Positions 12,120 through 32,690 of a stretch of DNA of 64,000 nucleotides are shown one piece after another. Numbering within the stretch: the first letter of the stretch is position 1; every line of letters starts with the position of its first letter. The stretch is from Liolophura sinensis (Eukaryota; Mollusca; Polyplacophora; Chitonida; Chitonidae), in assembly GCF_032854445.1 (NCBI RefSeq), contig NC_088296.1:22373853-22437852 (forward strand), read 5' to 3'. The translations under genes were made by a program, and so were the position numbers. The notes under the pieces are model-generated. The model saw only the letters and a program-made list of their open reading frames with translations. It made no database searches and was not told where the DNA came from.

Positions 12120-12550
12120 TAAAGAATACATGAAAAGGTACCACAAAACGAAAGGCATCGTTTTAAAGAAAATAAAGAGAGATATGCCAAAACAAAAACC
12201 ATAAAAAAATATTTTGAAGCATATTTTATATTTCTTAATAACACCTCTATTTTTTTTAGTTTCCGTCATTGGTCGGAAATGTTTGAAAATGACGTCATCG
12301 ACAAACATGCTAGGAACGTCAGACCGCTTAGTGCCTCGGACTCTCATCGAAACCAAGTTGTTTTGAAATAAACACAACAGGCTACTTTAGCCGGGCTGAT
12401 AGCTGTAGCTTTAGGAAGACTGGAGGTTAAAGCCATGTTTACATGCCAAGTGGTCAAGAAGAAAGCCGAGAAACCTTTTGTACTAATATATATCAGGCTA
12501 TATCTTAAACTTCATATTAAGAATTAAAAACCAAGCGTTTCATCTATCGT
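12120..12550. repeat. Dispersed repeat, interrupted by the retrotransposon
   Basis: It aligns with 35955-36380: both contain a gtcggaaatgtt/gtcgggaatgtt phrase, tgacgtcatc/tgacatcatc, aagttgttttga and, at the right end, aaaaaccaagcgtttc. The match stops at the TTTAATTTAATT tail of the retrotransposon, which suggests that the element inserted into this repeat. Confidence 0.6.
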
Positions 12551-12794
12551 TTAATTTAATTTAATTCTTTATTTGTTTACTGAGGATATCCCACAACCCA
12601 TGGGTCACTAGGGGGTCTCCTCAAACTTATATACATCATACATTTATATAATCAAAACTTGATAGTGAAGAATAAAATATTTACAATATTTACAATACAC
12701 ATAGGCATCCAATACTGCACACACTCATATACTTCATTAAGTACCGATTATATAACAGATTTAGGAATGGGTTTCAGTCTTAGCACTTTGTACC

Positions 12795-15700
12795 TTAAAA
12801 GGAGCTTGTTTGAACTACTTGGTGAGTACGATGGATAAATCTTTGAGTATCTTGAATGAATTTGTGCACAGAACAGAATATGGTTTTATTGTCCTCAAGA
12901 GATAGGTCATTTGATCCAAAAAGTAAAATATTTGAGATATGTTTTGAGCAATGCGGAAGGAAAATAGATAAGTGAGCATTTGGAGAAATCGTTTTAGTAA
13001 ACCTGTCGAACATGTGCTTCCTTTGAGCGGCATATGCGGGACATTCAATAAGAAAATGATGAGAATTTTCACATTTGTAATTACATTTATGACAAGACTG
13101 GTCATCTGAAAGGCCATTGGTAAATAAGTCTGCGTGAAGAGCGCTCAGTCCCATCCGCATCCTACAATGCAGTATCGAGGAAAATGTTACAAAAGAATCG
13201 TACAGTACGGAAATAGTAATGCTGTCAACAAAACTAGGTTTAAGATAGGATTTAAGCTTTTCTAGAGAGTCGTGACGAAAGTGGAGAGGTATTGAATTCC
13301 AATCTTTAATTGTTTGGGGAATAAATGACGACATGTACAACTGGATACGACCTTTGGGAAGACGGATGTTGTGCTTATTTCGTAGATTGTATGTACTGAC
13401 GACAGCTTCATTTCCGCATGGTAGTATTTTTTTCAAATAAGGAGGCGATAGCCCATTTATAATTTTATGGAAAAGAAGAATTCTGTGGGATCTACGTCTC
13501 ACATAAAGCGGTTCCCATCTTAGTTCATTTAATAATTTACTATACGATGTCCGACGTAGGCCCCCAGAACAGAGAAGAGCAGCTCTTCGCTGAATTGTTT
13601 CAAGTTTTTGAGACAACACTATACCGCAATTGTCAAACAGGATGTCACCATATTCGATGGTAGATCTTATTTGACTGAAGTATAGAGTTTTCAAACATTT
13701 TCGGGTAAGGCATTTCTTACATCGGTTGAGAATACTCAGTTTTTTGTTACATTTATTAACTAAGTTTCTAATGTGTTTGTCCCATTTCCCATTGTGTTGT
13801 AAAAAGAACCCAAGGTGTTTGTGGGACTGAACGCTCTTCATCTCCGTGCCATTAAGATACAGTTTGGGATAGGAAGGATTTCCCTTTAATGATACAAGTA
13901 AATAAACTGTCTTAAGAGCATCGAATGTGACACACCATTGATTTGCCCACGATGCTAACTTGCTAAGGTCACGGTTCAGTCTAGTTTCTGAGACTGGTAA
14001 ATCTTTAATTTCTTCTAACAAGGATGTGTCGTCAGCAGATATATTTATGTCACATTCAATATTAGTATTTATATCATTTATGAAGATAAGAAACAACAAA
14101 GGACCAAGTACAGAGCCCTGAGGAACTCCTGAGTACGTAGGATTCGAGCTAGATTCTTTACCGTAGATTGATCGATCAGATAAGAAATCATTTATCCACG
14201 CCAGTAACATTCCTCCAATACCCATCTGCCTCAACTTAAATAGTAAACCTGTGTGCCAAACCTTGTCAAAGGCTTTGCTCACATCCAAGAATACCAAACA
14301 CATATCATTACCGTTGTCTAAACCTTTATAAATATTATGGACGATTTTAGTTAGTTGACAGATAGTTGAATCACCACTTTTGAATCCTGCATTGTGAGGA
14401 ATAAGAATATTGTTTATCGTAAGATATTGATATAAATGTTTATAGACGACTTTTTCAAATACTTTGGATATCGATGGTTGAAGACATACTGGTCTGTAGT
14501 TAGAAATACAATGTCGATCACCTTTTTTAAATACTGGGCAAACGCGGCACCTTTTCCACGCGGACGGAAAGACGCCGTTTTGTAATGAAGAGTTAAATAG
14601 TTTAGTAAGCGAGGGTGTTATACTTCCTGCTGCACTCTGCAACATAAAATTACTGATCCCATCCGGACCTGATGCCTTTTTTGTATTTAACGAACTGAGA
14701 CACTGGCCGACTTCCTTTTCAGTTATTTGTATAGTGTTTAAACGAGTTGTAGTAACGAAGGAGAAGTCCGGCAAGTCGGGGACAGGAGATGGAAGGTCAG
14801 AATGTGATGCAAAGAATGCACAGAAAGCATTGGCCTTATCAATATCACTGGACACATTTTTACCATTTACAAGTAGTGGTGGTATTGGAGGTTTTGCTTT
14901 AGAACCCAACATTGATTTCATTGAAGACCAGTAAGTCTTGGTATCTAGATTTGGGTCAGATAGTTTGGTTTTTAGACGTGTAGCATAGCGACGAATAGCC
15001 TCTCTTTTGGCTGTGTTGGCCTCCCTTCTGGCTATATAGAAGCGAAATTTACCTTTTTCATTTTTACATCTTTCATACTTTTTAAAGCATCTATTTCGAA
15101 TTCGTAACTTATATCGCACATCATTGGTCATCCAGGGCTTGTCGCGAGGTCTCACGGTAATTTCTTTATTTGGGATAGTTTCCTTACAGCATGACAGAAA
15201 AAGATTTGACCATGCATACACTTTGTCATTTATATCAGTGAAAACGTCACATATATCCCAGGGTGAGACAGACAGTAAGTTACGTAGACGGTCTATATCA
15301 GCACATTTAAGGTCCCATACATGTCTTTTAAAAGATTTAGGTTTATCATTGCACAGAACATCCAGTTTACAATAGATCGTGCAGTGGTCAAGATTAGCCA
15401 TGGGACAAGCCACTCCGTAATCTATTACATATCTCATATTGTCAGTGATTATTAGATCTAATAAATAAGCACTATCTTCCGTATATCTTGTCGGCTCATT
15501 CAGTATTTGAAATAAATTTTTTCCAGCCAAAAGGTCGAAAAGTTTCATTTTTAATTCACTCTTATCATGGTATTTATTCCAGTCAGTGCAGCGATCGTTA
15601 AAATCACCAAATATTAGTAAAGCATGTGGGTTTTCTGATATAACAGAAGTGAGAGTAGAATCAAAGTTATCAATAAAAAGATCCCGTGATTCCGTTGATT

Positions 15701-16469
15701 GGTTAGGAGGGCGGTAACATACAGCAACTAATACACTTCTATTGAACAATTCAATTGTAATCCATAGCATTTCATTTTCATTTTCAAGATCTAATCTGCG
15801 TGTGATATTCAATGATGACTTACAATAAATGGCAACACCCCCACCATGCCTATCTCTGTCTTTCCTTATAATGTAGTACCCTTCTATATTAACTCTTTCA
15901 TCTGGTATGGCAGAACTAAGCCAAGTTTCTGTTACACAAATAATATCGTAATCATGTTCATTTACAAGTACGGTTGAGACTTCGTCTAACTTAGAATATG
16001 ATGACATTTGATCATCAGACTGAGCCAGAAGGCTCCTAGCATTAAAATGACAACATCTTAAGTTATGCAAGCTTGGTGGTCCCGGATTTTTATGTATATC
16101 TCCGCATCGCAGCAGTAATGCGATAATGACAATTAAAACGTAATTCAAGTTGTTTAACATACAAAGAATACCTATAATAACACAAAATAGTAAAGAGTCA
16201 GTAGCATTACAAATCACTGTTAATTCATTCAGCAAGTTTATAAGTTTGATTAGGTGTACCCTACTTTTACAGCACACAAAGTTATACCAAGTCCCGATTG
16301 CCACACGATATTGACTTAGGTAATCCATGACGTAACAACATTTAAGAAAGAAAGAAGCACATGTTCTAGCCTGGTTACCATCGTACTCACTTGATAACAG
16401 CTCGAATTTTTGTTTATTGCGCATGTAGTTATCGGTAAGATCACGTGTAACATAGTCCAGTACATACAA
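12795..16469 (-). CDS. Non-LTR retrotransposon ORF2: endonuclease-reverse transcriptase
   Basis: This protein of 1224 residues nicks target DNA and copies the element's RNA into it by target-primed reverse transcription. Residues about 85-120 are hydrophobic and end in the 2A-like GDIHKNPGP (123-131). The apurinic-type endonuclease follows, with HFNARSLL at 141, TETWL at 180, GDFN at 288, LLDLIITD at 336 and DH at 361-362. Reverse transcriptase spans about 590-870: KKASGPDG near 597, VFKKGD near 646, NYRPV near 657, motif A LDVSKAFDKV near 728, GVPQGSVLGP near 781 and catalytic SADD at 811-814. A C-terminal CX2C plus SHHFLIEC knuckle lies at 1126-1143. The frame has no stop or shift, so the copy looks young. 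The clade is CR1/L2/Jockey-like; the exact clade is not resolved. The first ATG is taken as the start, but an internal Met (48 or 104) is possible. Confidence 0.93.
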   Translation of the reverse strand: MYVLDYVTRDLTDNYMRNKQKFELLSSEYDGNQARTCASFFLKCCYVMDYLSQYRVAIGTWYNFVCCKSRVHLIKLINLLNELTVICNATDSLLFCVIIGILCMLNNLNYVLIVIIALLLRCGDIHKNPGPPSLHNLRCCHFNARSLLAQSDDQMSSYSKLDEVSTVLVNEHDYDIICVTETWLSSAIPDERVNIEGYYIIRKDRDRHGGGVAIYCKSSLNITRRLDLENENEMLWITIELFNRSVLVAVCYRPPNQSTESRDLFIDNFDSTLTSVISENPHALLIFGDFNDRCTDWNKYHDKSELKMKLFDLLAGKNLFQILNEPTRYTEDSAYLLDLIITDNMRYVIDYGVACPMANLDHCTIYCKLDVLCNDKPKSFKRHVWDLKCADIDRLRNLLSVSPWDICDVFTDINDKVYAWSNLFLSCCKETIPNKEITVRPRDKPWMTNDVRYKLRIRNRCFKKYERCKNEKGKFRFYIARREANTAKREAIRRYATRLKTKLSDPNLDTKTYWSSMKSMLGSKAKPPIPPLLVNGKNVSSDIDKANAFCAFFASHSDLPSPVPDLPDFSFVTTTRLNTIQITEKEVGQCLSSLNTKKASGPDGISNFMLQSAAGSITPSLTKLFNSSLQNGVFPSAWKRCRVCPVFKKGDRHCISNYRPVCLQPSISKVFEKVVYKHLYQYLTINNILIPHNAGFKSGDSTICQLTKIVHNIYKGLDNGNDMCLVFLDVSKAFDKVWHTGLLFKLRQMGIGGMLLAWINDFLSDRSIYGKESSSNPTYSGVPQGSVLGPLLFLIFINDINTNIECDINISADDTSLLEEIKDLPVSETRLNRDLSKLASWANQWCVTFDALKTVYLLVSLKGNPSYPKLYLNGTEMKSVQSHKHLGFFLQHNGKWDKHIRNLVNKCNKKLSILNRCKKCLTRKCLKTLYFSQIRSTIEYGDILFDNCGIVLSQKLETIQRRAALLCSGGLRRTSYSKLLNELRWEPLYVRRRSHRILLFHKIINGLSPPYLKKILPCGNEAVVSTYNLRNKHNIRLPKGRIQLYMSSFIPQTIKDWNSIPLHFRHDSLEKLKSYLKPSFVDSITISVLYDSFVTFSSILHCRMRMGLSALHADLFTNGLSDDQSCHKCNYKCENSHHFLIECPAYAAQRKHMFDRFTKTISPNAHLSIFLPHCSKHISNILLFGSNDLSLEDNKTIFCSVHKFIQDTQRFIHRTHQVVQTSSF
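16077..16103 (-). other. 2A-like ribosome-skipping motif in ORF2
   Basis: Nine codons read GDIHKNPGP, directly after a hydrophobic stretch ending LLLRC. The canonical 2A core is D-(V/I)-E-x-N-P-G-P; here His replaces Glu. Such motifs are known at the N-termini of some CR1/L2-type ORF2 proteins of invertebrates, where they may control targeting as well as separation of the chain. Activity of this variant is not shown. Confidence 0.75.
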
Positions 16470-17384
16470 GTAAGAATTTCAAAATAAATCACAAAAAATA
16501 TGAGGTGTAAAGATGCGTACATAGTACGTCCTCAGAAGCACCAGTCCCAGACAGAAGCGTATAGGGAGAGGTGGGTTACTGGCACAATAAAGTATCATGA
16601 CGAAGTTATTAACAATGACAGTTTGTTTACAAATATTATCACTAAGGTGAGTATTTTCAACTTATATATTGAGAATTGGGATTTGCCTAAAGGAGACAAC
16701 TATTAATCAGAAATGAGGGCCAATCTTCCGTATAGTTTTGAATGGTAATTATTTATCTACTTATCGGATAAACAACGATTTGGGCTCACTGGAAGGATAC
16801 TGAAAAGTGGTCAAAGACAATACAAATAGATTGTACGTTTTGTTAACCGTGACTTTTCACTTTTGGTACCCTGTAGCTTGGTACACAAACATAATGACGT
16901 CATTTTCCCGTCTACTTCATATATTTATTGTTCCCTAATATTTGTAGTTTAATTTGAAATTTATCCGGTAATTGAACTGGAATATTTAATGTGTCATGGC
17001 CAAATGCATATATACATTTATATATTCTTAACTATCAGATAAATTTTTTAATTTTTCGGGCTTACTTATGCATGGATATATGTATGTATACATGTACATT
17101 TACACGGCCATTTACACATGTCCAAGACCAATTCGTTGTGAGTACAATATTTTTGATCAAGTCAAGTGTTTTAGAGAGAGACATTGAGCAGCAGTTTGTG
17201 TTGGAGTAGCGTACATATTATCTGCTATTACGTAAGTTACGGCAGCAGACCGCACTTTTGTGTTAGTAGACACGCATGTACAGTCAGAGTTACTATGCAG
17301 AAAGCACATCGGTCGGCTGTCTTTAATGATTATAGTATGAACACTCCTGTATCCTGCACGGGAAAAGTGATTTGCCCGGGTTGA
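16470..17384 (-). other. Spacer between ORF1-like and ORF2
   Basis: AT-rich, with no protein-like frame. If the element is a single unit, this is a 0.9-kb inter-ORF region, longer than is common. It contains several tgtacatg-like palindromic words near 17070-17110. Confidence 0.4.
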
Positions 17385-17855
17385 TTAAATGTTCTCGAGA
17401 TCCCATTCAGAAGCCACCTGCACCTTCACTCCCCCGTCTTGGGAACAATAGAACACATTTCCGTCGTGTGTCCAGGCTGAGAAAATCACACCTTCTTTCT
17501 TCTTTTGAAGTAATCTTATAAAGAGCTTATACCTAGTTTTCGTGAGATCTTCATTTATATACACCCCTGTGTAACCATTGGCGCTCTTCAGTAATGGACG
17601 TGCTCTAATCAGTTCAGATCTGGTTCGGTACGAAACAAACCTAACGATTATCTGGGACTGGTTTTTTCCAATAAAATGTGATCGCGAGATATCTTTTTTA
17701 CACATTTCAATATTTAGATGACTTGCAAGTCGGCACACCGCATCATCAGTCGTTTCACCTGGTTGAAGTGAAAGGCCAGAAATCCGCAGACACTCTCGTC
17801 TACTATATTGTTCGGCTTTGTCTAAAAGGGACTGGAATTCATCCTTTTGTCGCAT
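17385..17855 (-). CDS. ORF1-like RNA-binding protein of a non-LTR element, N-terminally incomplete
   Basis: The 156 residues carry the pattern of retrotransposon ORF1 proteins. A short helical start is followed by EQYSRRECLRISGL and an RRM-like core (IIVRFVSYRTRSELIRARP, then VYINEDLTKTRYKLF), and the C-terminal part has FSAWTHDGNVFYC. In known elements this protein binds the element RNA as a chaperone. The frame opens only 17 codons upstream of the Met, after an in-frame TAA, so the usual longer coiled-coil N-terminus is missing or lies in another frame. It is on the same strand as ORF2, 0.9 kb upstream, which suggests one element. Confidence 0.7.
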   Translation of the reverse strand: MRQKDEFQSLLDKAEQYSRRECLRISGLSLQPGETTDDAVCRLASHLNIEMCKKDISRSHFIGKNQSQIIVRFVSYRTRSELIRARPLLKSANGYTGVYINEDLTKTRYKLFIRLLQKKKEGVIFSAWTHDGNVFYCSQDGGVKVQVASEWDLENI

Positions 17856-18011
17856 ATTTTCTTCTGAGCTTTTTCTGAGTAGGGAATTGACGATTGCCAG
17901 TTCAGAGGGTTACAATCGACGCTGACTGGCTAACAGTTGGCCTTCCTGGGTTAAATCTTCCAGCTATGGTCACGCTTGAATAAATGTACCATGCCTAACA
18001 ATCAGCAGAGG

Positions 18012-18215
18012 CAAGGCATAGCCTGGACTTGTCTGTCTCTCACACCAGCCAATCAGAATCGACAAGGCATAGCCTGGGCTTGTCTGTCTCTTACACCAGC
18101 CAATCAGAATCGACAAGGCATCGCCTGGACGTGTCTGTCTCTCACACCAGCCAATCAGGATCGACAAGACATAACCTGGACTTGTCTGTCTCTCACATCA
18201 GCCAATCACAATCGA
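18012..18215 (-). repeat. Four 51-bp repeats with CCAAT boxes
   Basis: The unit starts caaggcatagcctgg at 18012, 18063, 18114 and 18165. Each unit has ccagccaatca on the plus strand (tgattggctgg on the minus strand). The 17-codon periodic ORFs on both strands follow from 51 being a multiple of three. The position just upstream of the ORF1-like frame is like promoter monomers of other non-LTR elements; that role is inference. Confidence 0.8.
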
Positions 18216-18964
18216 TTCTCTATACCTTTAAGTTAATAGAAGTCTGCGTTGAAAATGGGCAAAATCACCGAGCATCCCTACCTATACTCAAGCCGGTTCT
18301 ACGCTGAGCAAACCACATCACTCTTGGATAATACTCTGCAGTACTTAATTGTGAACTACCAATGCTTCTTTGGTTTACTACATTTTAGTATCTCTGTGAG
18401 GTTTTCTACTATTTGGGTATGTGAACCCGCCTAGAGCATGATACGTAGTTCATAAAACATCGGTCAAGTTGTGTCTTTTTACATTGAAAATTTTAGTGGT
18501 TTCTGTTCACACTGTTTAATTGTAGCGGGTAAAGTGACAGAGTCGTTAAATTCAGGAAATTCTTTCTTTAGGAGACGAACATTGCTGAACGCAAACCACT
18601 GCACTGCTGCGATTTACTTAAATTAGGTTGAGTATTACAGGTTTGAAGAAAATTCATTTCATCCACTACGTAACAGGACATTCATCCTCACACCATGAAT
18701 GTAGGTCCTAAAAATCTAACAATGGCATCGTTTAAAACGTAGTGTTTTGTAGCCGATAGTCACAGATCCGTTCTACCTATCTCTAGTCAGTGTGGCCCAA
18801 TACGCTTGGTACATCAGTGCATCGTTAGCTCAGTTGACCCACATTCGTATGGCTAATACCTTATAATCCTGCAATTGCACTGCACAATAACTATAGTACC
18901 CCAAATATGACCACGACTTTTCACTGCAAAGGGAAAGTTAACCTTTCCGTTGTAACGAAAAAGA
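18216..18964. other. Intergenic, nothing recognised
   Basis: No gene, tRNA-like box or array. Confidence 0.45.
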
Positions 18965-19195
18965 TCTATCGATGAGGGCCCTGGACCAATGAGGTCATGG
19001 GTTCAAGCCCAGCTCTGGATGTTTCGGCTGATGCTTTAAGTCAAGAAGTTTGTTGGTATCTGTCAAAGTTCGGTAGTTCACTCCGGTTAGTCCGGCTTCT
19101 TCCACAAATACACCCCACTGCTGTCATATTAGGGAAACATGCTTGACATTGGCAGCATACACAAATCAGATACCTCCATGTATCGCACTTGAAGA
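18965..19195 (+). mobile_element. SINE-D copy
   Basis: It aligns with 29430-29610: ccaatgaggtcatgggttca / ccagtgaggtcgcaggttcg (box-B-like), then gtttcggctgatgctttaag / ggttcggctgcagctttaag. It is diverged and has no coding capacity. Confidence 0.55.
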
Positions 19196-19690
19196 ATGAC
19201 GTCATTGATAATTAACCTGACGTGTCAGGGACTTCATTTCATTTACATGTATACGAGCCATAACTGAGTTCTACACAAATAACGAAAATTTCAAAGATGT
19301 ATGCATTGTTCTATATAAATTTATTTCTTCATACTGTCAGTTTCATATTGGCGATGACAGGATTTACGAATAAAAAATACAAAATATGATAAAGACATAA
19401 ATAGGGACAATAAATAACCTGAATGAGCTGAAGAAAACACACACTTTGTATAAAATTAAAACTAAAATTCAACTTATACATGTATTGTGGCGTCGTTTTG
19501 TCAAGTTCTTTCTCCAAATTCGTATTCTGTTATTTGACTATGGTTTCTTTTGGTATGTTCTAACGATATTTTTCAGTGAAAACAAAACTGGGTGACACTA
19601 AATACAGTATGACGTTATAACAATGACGATGTTTTCAGCAAAAATCTAATGAGATAGTATTATGGCGTAGCATCGCTTCACTTATACATC
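19196..19690. other. Intergenic, nothing recognised
   Basis: AT-rich; no supported feature. Confidence 0.45.
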
Positions 19691-19895
19691 ATAGCACGGT
19701 AATTTAAACAAAGCACGGTAATTTACATCAAATCACGGTAATTTACACAAAGTACGGTAATTTACATGAAAGCACGATAATTTACACCGAAACATTTTTA
19801 CACCAAAGCACGGTAATTTACACCAAAGCACGGTAATTTTCACCGAAGCATTTTTACCCCAAAGCACGGCAATTTACACTTAAGCACGGTAAATA
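19691..19895. repeat. About 20-bp tandem array
   Basis: About ten imperfect copies of agcacggtaatttacaccaa. Confidence 0.8.
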
Positions 19896-20661
19896 TGTTT
19901 GTGTAATAGCCCAAAGCATTAACCAGGATAATTGAGTTTACATAGGGTATTGAATTGAAAAAGAAAAAAAATATGAATGACGTCATGAATATCTCGTTGT
20001 TTTCACTTCTACGGTTTGAATAGAATTATTTAATAACCAAAAACTATACATGGTTAATGACCTAAAATTTGGCCCAAACAGTACAATGCGTAGAGATAAG
20101 TATTTAATCTTTGTTTTTGCTGAAACTTTTTTTTTCAGTAGATTATCGTCATACCTTCCAAACAAACCTCAACACACCTTTCTAAGTCAATGGAGTTCTC
20201 AGAAGCCACTTAGCCATTGGAGACATTTTAGGTTACTGTAAAAACAACTTTTCAAAAAGTGCATATTGTTGCAATATTTCAAACTTTGACATGGTACACT
20301 GATTAAAAGACCGAGAAATTAAATGTATGTGATTTAATGTGATTGAAGAAAAAAAGTTATGAATTAGTGAGCGGCAAATGTAAAATTGTTGTACGAAATA
20401 AAGATAATTCAGTGTACTAAAAAAAGCTGAGAAATCAGTGTGCGGTGCGAAAATATTCAGAAATCAGTGCGCGAAAAATTCACAAGTCAGTGTGCGATAC
20501 AGGTCAGAAATTGAACTGTGTGTTTAAAGTTGAGAAAAAAAACCCCAAAAAACAGAGTAGTTGCTAACCAATCGTGAAGATATGAGTTCCCTTGACTCAA
20601 TACTAGATACGATGATTCCCTGACAGAGTCTTTTCTGTGTGGCCATGCTGCAGTCGGACCA
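19896..20661 (-). other. 3' flank of the secreted-protein gene
   Basis: This is downstream of the stop codon on the minus strand. An ATTAAA at 20333-20338 (minus strand) could be the polyadenylation signal; no AATAAA was seen between it and the stop. cagtgtgcg/cagtgcgcg phrases recur at 20430-20500. Confidence 0.35.
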
Positions 20662-30321
<9,660 letters not shown>

Positions 30322-30720
30322 ACTTTGAAAGTCGTTTCTTTTTTTAGTCACGCGATTTAATTCCTCAGTTGCGGAATACGCATGAATCAACAAATAAAAT
30401 CAAATTTGGATAACGGTGGGTACCACATTTATTTTTTGTGCGCTTTTTTAAATCATTTTTATCAGGAGAATTCTGATGATTTAGCAGGTAGCAAAGCCGA
30501 AGTCCTATGCGGATAAAAAAATCCAGATGAATAAGCCCACAGTAGAGGCTAAGCCTGATGGTTCTTTTTTTTTTCTGTCTCCGCCAGTAGGTTACATTTT
30601 TTTACGGTCTTCAGGTAGACAGTATTTTTAAACAGGTGTTCTATGATAATTGCAGTGTTCACAATTTTACAGGTGTAGATGATTAACTGTAATTACATTT
30701 CATCTCTCTTGAATTATAAT
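30322..30720. other. Upstream of the secreted-protein gene
   Basis: AT-rich with no recognised element beyond the TATA box. Confidence 0.4.
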
Positions 30721-30724
30721 ACTG

Positions 30725-30787
<63 letters not shown>

Positions 30788-30815
30788 CTACATCTTTGTA
30801 TATATATATATATAC

Positions 30816-30882
<67 letters not shown>
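30725..30882. repeat. (TA)n microsatellite in three blocks
   Basis: Blocks of TA repeats are separated by tgttctacatctttg and tacatgtg. The ORFs of alternating Tyr-Ile are artefacts. Confidence 0.95.
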
Positions 30883-30883
<1 letters not shown>

Positions 30884-31316
30884 TATATTTTTTTTTTCAT
30901 TTTTCTCCCAATTTTTACGACAAATCAGCAGAGCATCGCTAGTATTACTGAGCAGATGACGGGAATTGGCAGCAGACAGTAACAAACCCGGACTTGACCT
31001 CTTGATCAATAGAAAACACGAAGTACGATTCCAAACTCGGCCTTGGGCAGAGAATTTACAATTTCTCGGTCTTCACTATTGTTGGAGCCGTCTGTGCAGT
31101 CTACTGCCCATTGAAGACCACCTGTCGTCGCCAAAATAGTGTAGATGTCTGAATCACAGGTGCCAAAGCCATATCGCAGACGTGAAAACTCTTACATGAG
31201 TATGGCGTTAAGGAAAAAATAATAATTAGTTAAGAAAGAAAAAGAAATAACTGTGCATGGTACGCCATGCTGACACCTAATATTTTTATTGGCAGTCGAA
31301 TTAATAACTTATATAA

Positions 31317-31660
31317 TATATTCACCCTAAATTTCTTTAGTACGACGAAAAACACCAATCAATTAAATAAATGAATGAAATATTCACCCTAAATGTATAT
31401 GAATTGTACCAGTCTTGATATTATGTAGATGAACGGGGCTCATACATAAAATAGATTAACACTGGTTAATTGTATTGTTATAAATGTGTGGAAAATATAC
31501 CAATGGGGCCTCCGTTGTAGTGGAGGTTAGCACGCCAGCGCGGCGCAATGATCCAAGAATCTCTCACCAAGTCCAGCTGTGTTGGTTTCGTCTCCGGCCT
31601 TACAAGGGAAGGTCTTCCAACTGCCTGCGGAGGATCGTGGGTTTCTCATAGACCTAAAGA
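31317..31660 (+). mobile_element. Two SINE-A pieces
   Basis: 31317-31375 is a tail (aaaacaccaatcaattaaat). 31503-31660 is a head half (gggcctccgttgtagtggag ... ctgcctgcggaggatcgtgg). The tail lies upstream of the head, so they are two separate insertions. Confidence 0.75.
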
Positions 31661-32555
31661 ATAGACGTATTACAGTCCAAAGGCGTGACCCAGTTGATAA
31701 GTACAGGGGAGGTAACATGGGTCCACGTGATGGGCTAATACCAGACACAGTTCGACGTTGTGGTTATAGAGTCATATGCCTTTAGTCAAAATAAATTAGC
31801 AACGCTCCAAAATGTCGAAAAAATAGAGTTGTCAGACACCATGAAATACAATGATACAGGACTAAGGACGTTTTATTTGAAAGTCTAAATCTTTTAATTA
31901 AAAATCCGTGTTGCAGTGGAGTGTGGCTATGCATCAGAAATAGATAGTTTACGTGAAAAACAGTAGTCCTATATCTTGTAATCTGGGCATACCACTGGAC
32001 TTATGCCGATCTATTGTAGTATCGAATACACTGCAATATGTATAGTATTGTATTTGTTAAAAATACTTTATTGACTTCAGTTATAAAATGTTGATTTATT
32101 TATTATTGTTTTGTAAATTTTTCGTTTTGATGATATGACCTCAAGACTGGAGCGTATTATAATCTCTTCTATAAATTTCTAGCTATTATAACAACAGAGA
32201 AAATGTCAGAGAAAAAAGAAAAAAAGGCATATATTCCAGTAATCTCAATTTGCTGTTGATTCTGTATGTTTTAAAAACAAATCACCCTTTTAAGACAAAA
32301 AACTTCTATAAATCAAAGTGACACATCAGTGACATACTTATCTCCATACGGACAAAACTTGCCGATGTAAGGTTTTTTTTGGTGGTTTACAGTTACAAAT
32401 GATTCTAAACTAAAACCATACATTGACATCACATGTACGTATAATGAAAGGTAGATCAGAATGCTCACATCCTGTGATTGGCGCTGCTGAAAATAAAAAA
32501 AAAATTCACAAAGATACTGTAAAATAACATTTATGCTGAATAAGCGATGACTTGA
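31661..32555. other. Intergenic, nothing recognised
   Basis: No supported feature. Confidence 0.45.
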
Positions 32556-32559
32556 AATA

Positions 32560-32690
32560 GGCATCTGGGAGGGGACGATCTGGGAGGGGACGATCTGGGA
32601 GGGGATCTGGGAGGGGATCTGGGAGGGGACGATCTGGGAGGGGACGATCTGGGAGGGGACGATCTGGGAGGGGACGGGGGGGGGGGGGTG
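32560..32690. repeat. 15-bp G-rich minisatellite
   Basis: About eight copies of gatctgggaggggac, two lacking a GAC step, running into a G12 tract. On the minus strand they read as VPSQI repeats; no splice context supports an exon. Confidence 0.85.

Larger units (their letters stand above)
12551..18215 (-). mobile_element. Non-LTR retrotransposon, possible full extent
   Basis: The 3' end is placed at about 12551, where the minus strand ends in a short (ATTAA)n tail, as in many CR1/L2-type elements. ORF2 is 12795-16469. An ORF1-like frame on the same strand is 17385-17855. Four 51-bp repeats (18012-18215) could be the 5' promoter region. The right boundary is uncertain because ORF1 and the repeats lie 0.9 kb upstream of ORF2 and could be a separate fragment. 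No target-site duplication was identified. Confidence 0.6.

Noticed and set aside
30679-31009. Tyr-Ile repeat ORFs
   Set aside because: (TA)n microsatellite.
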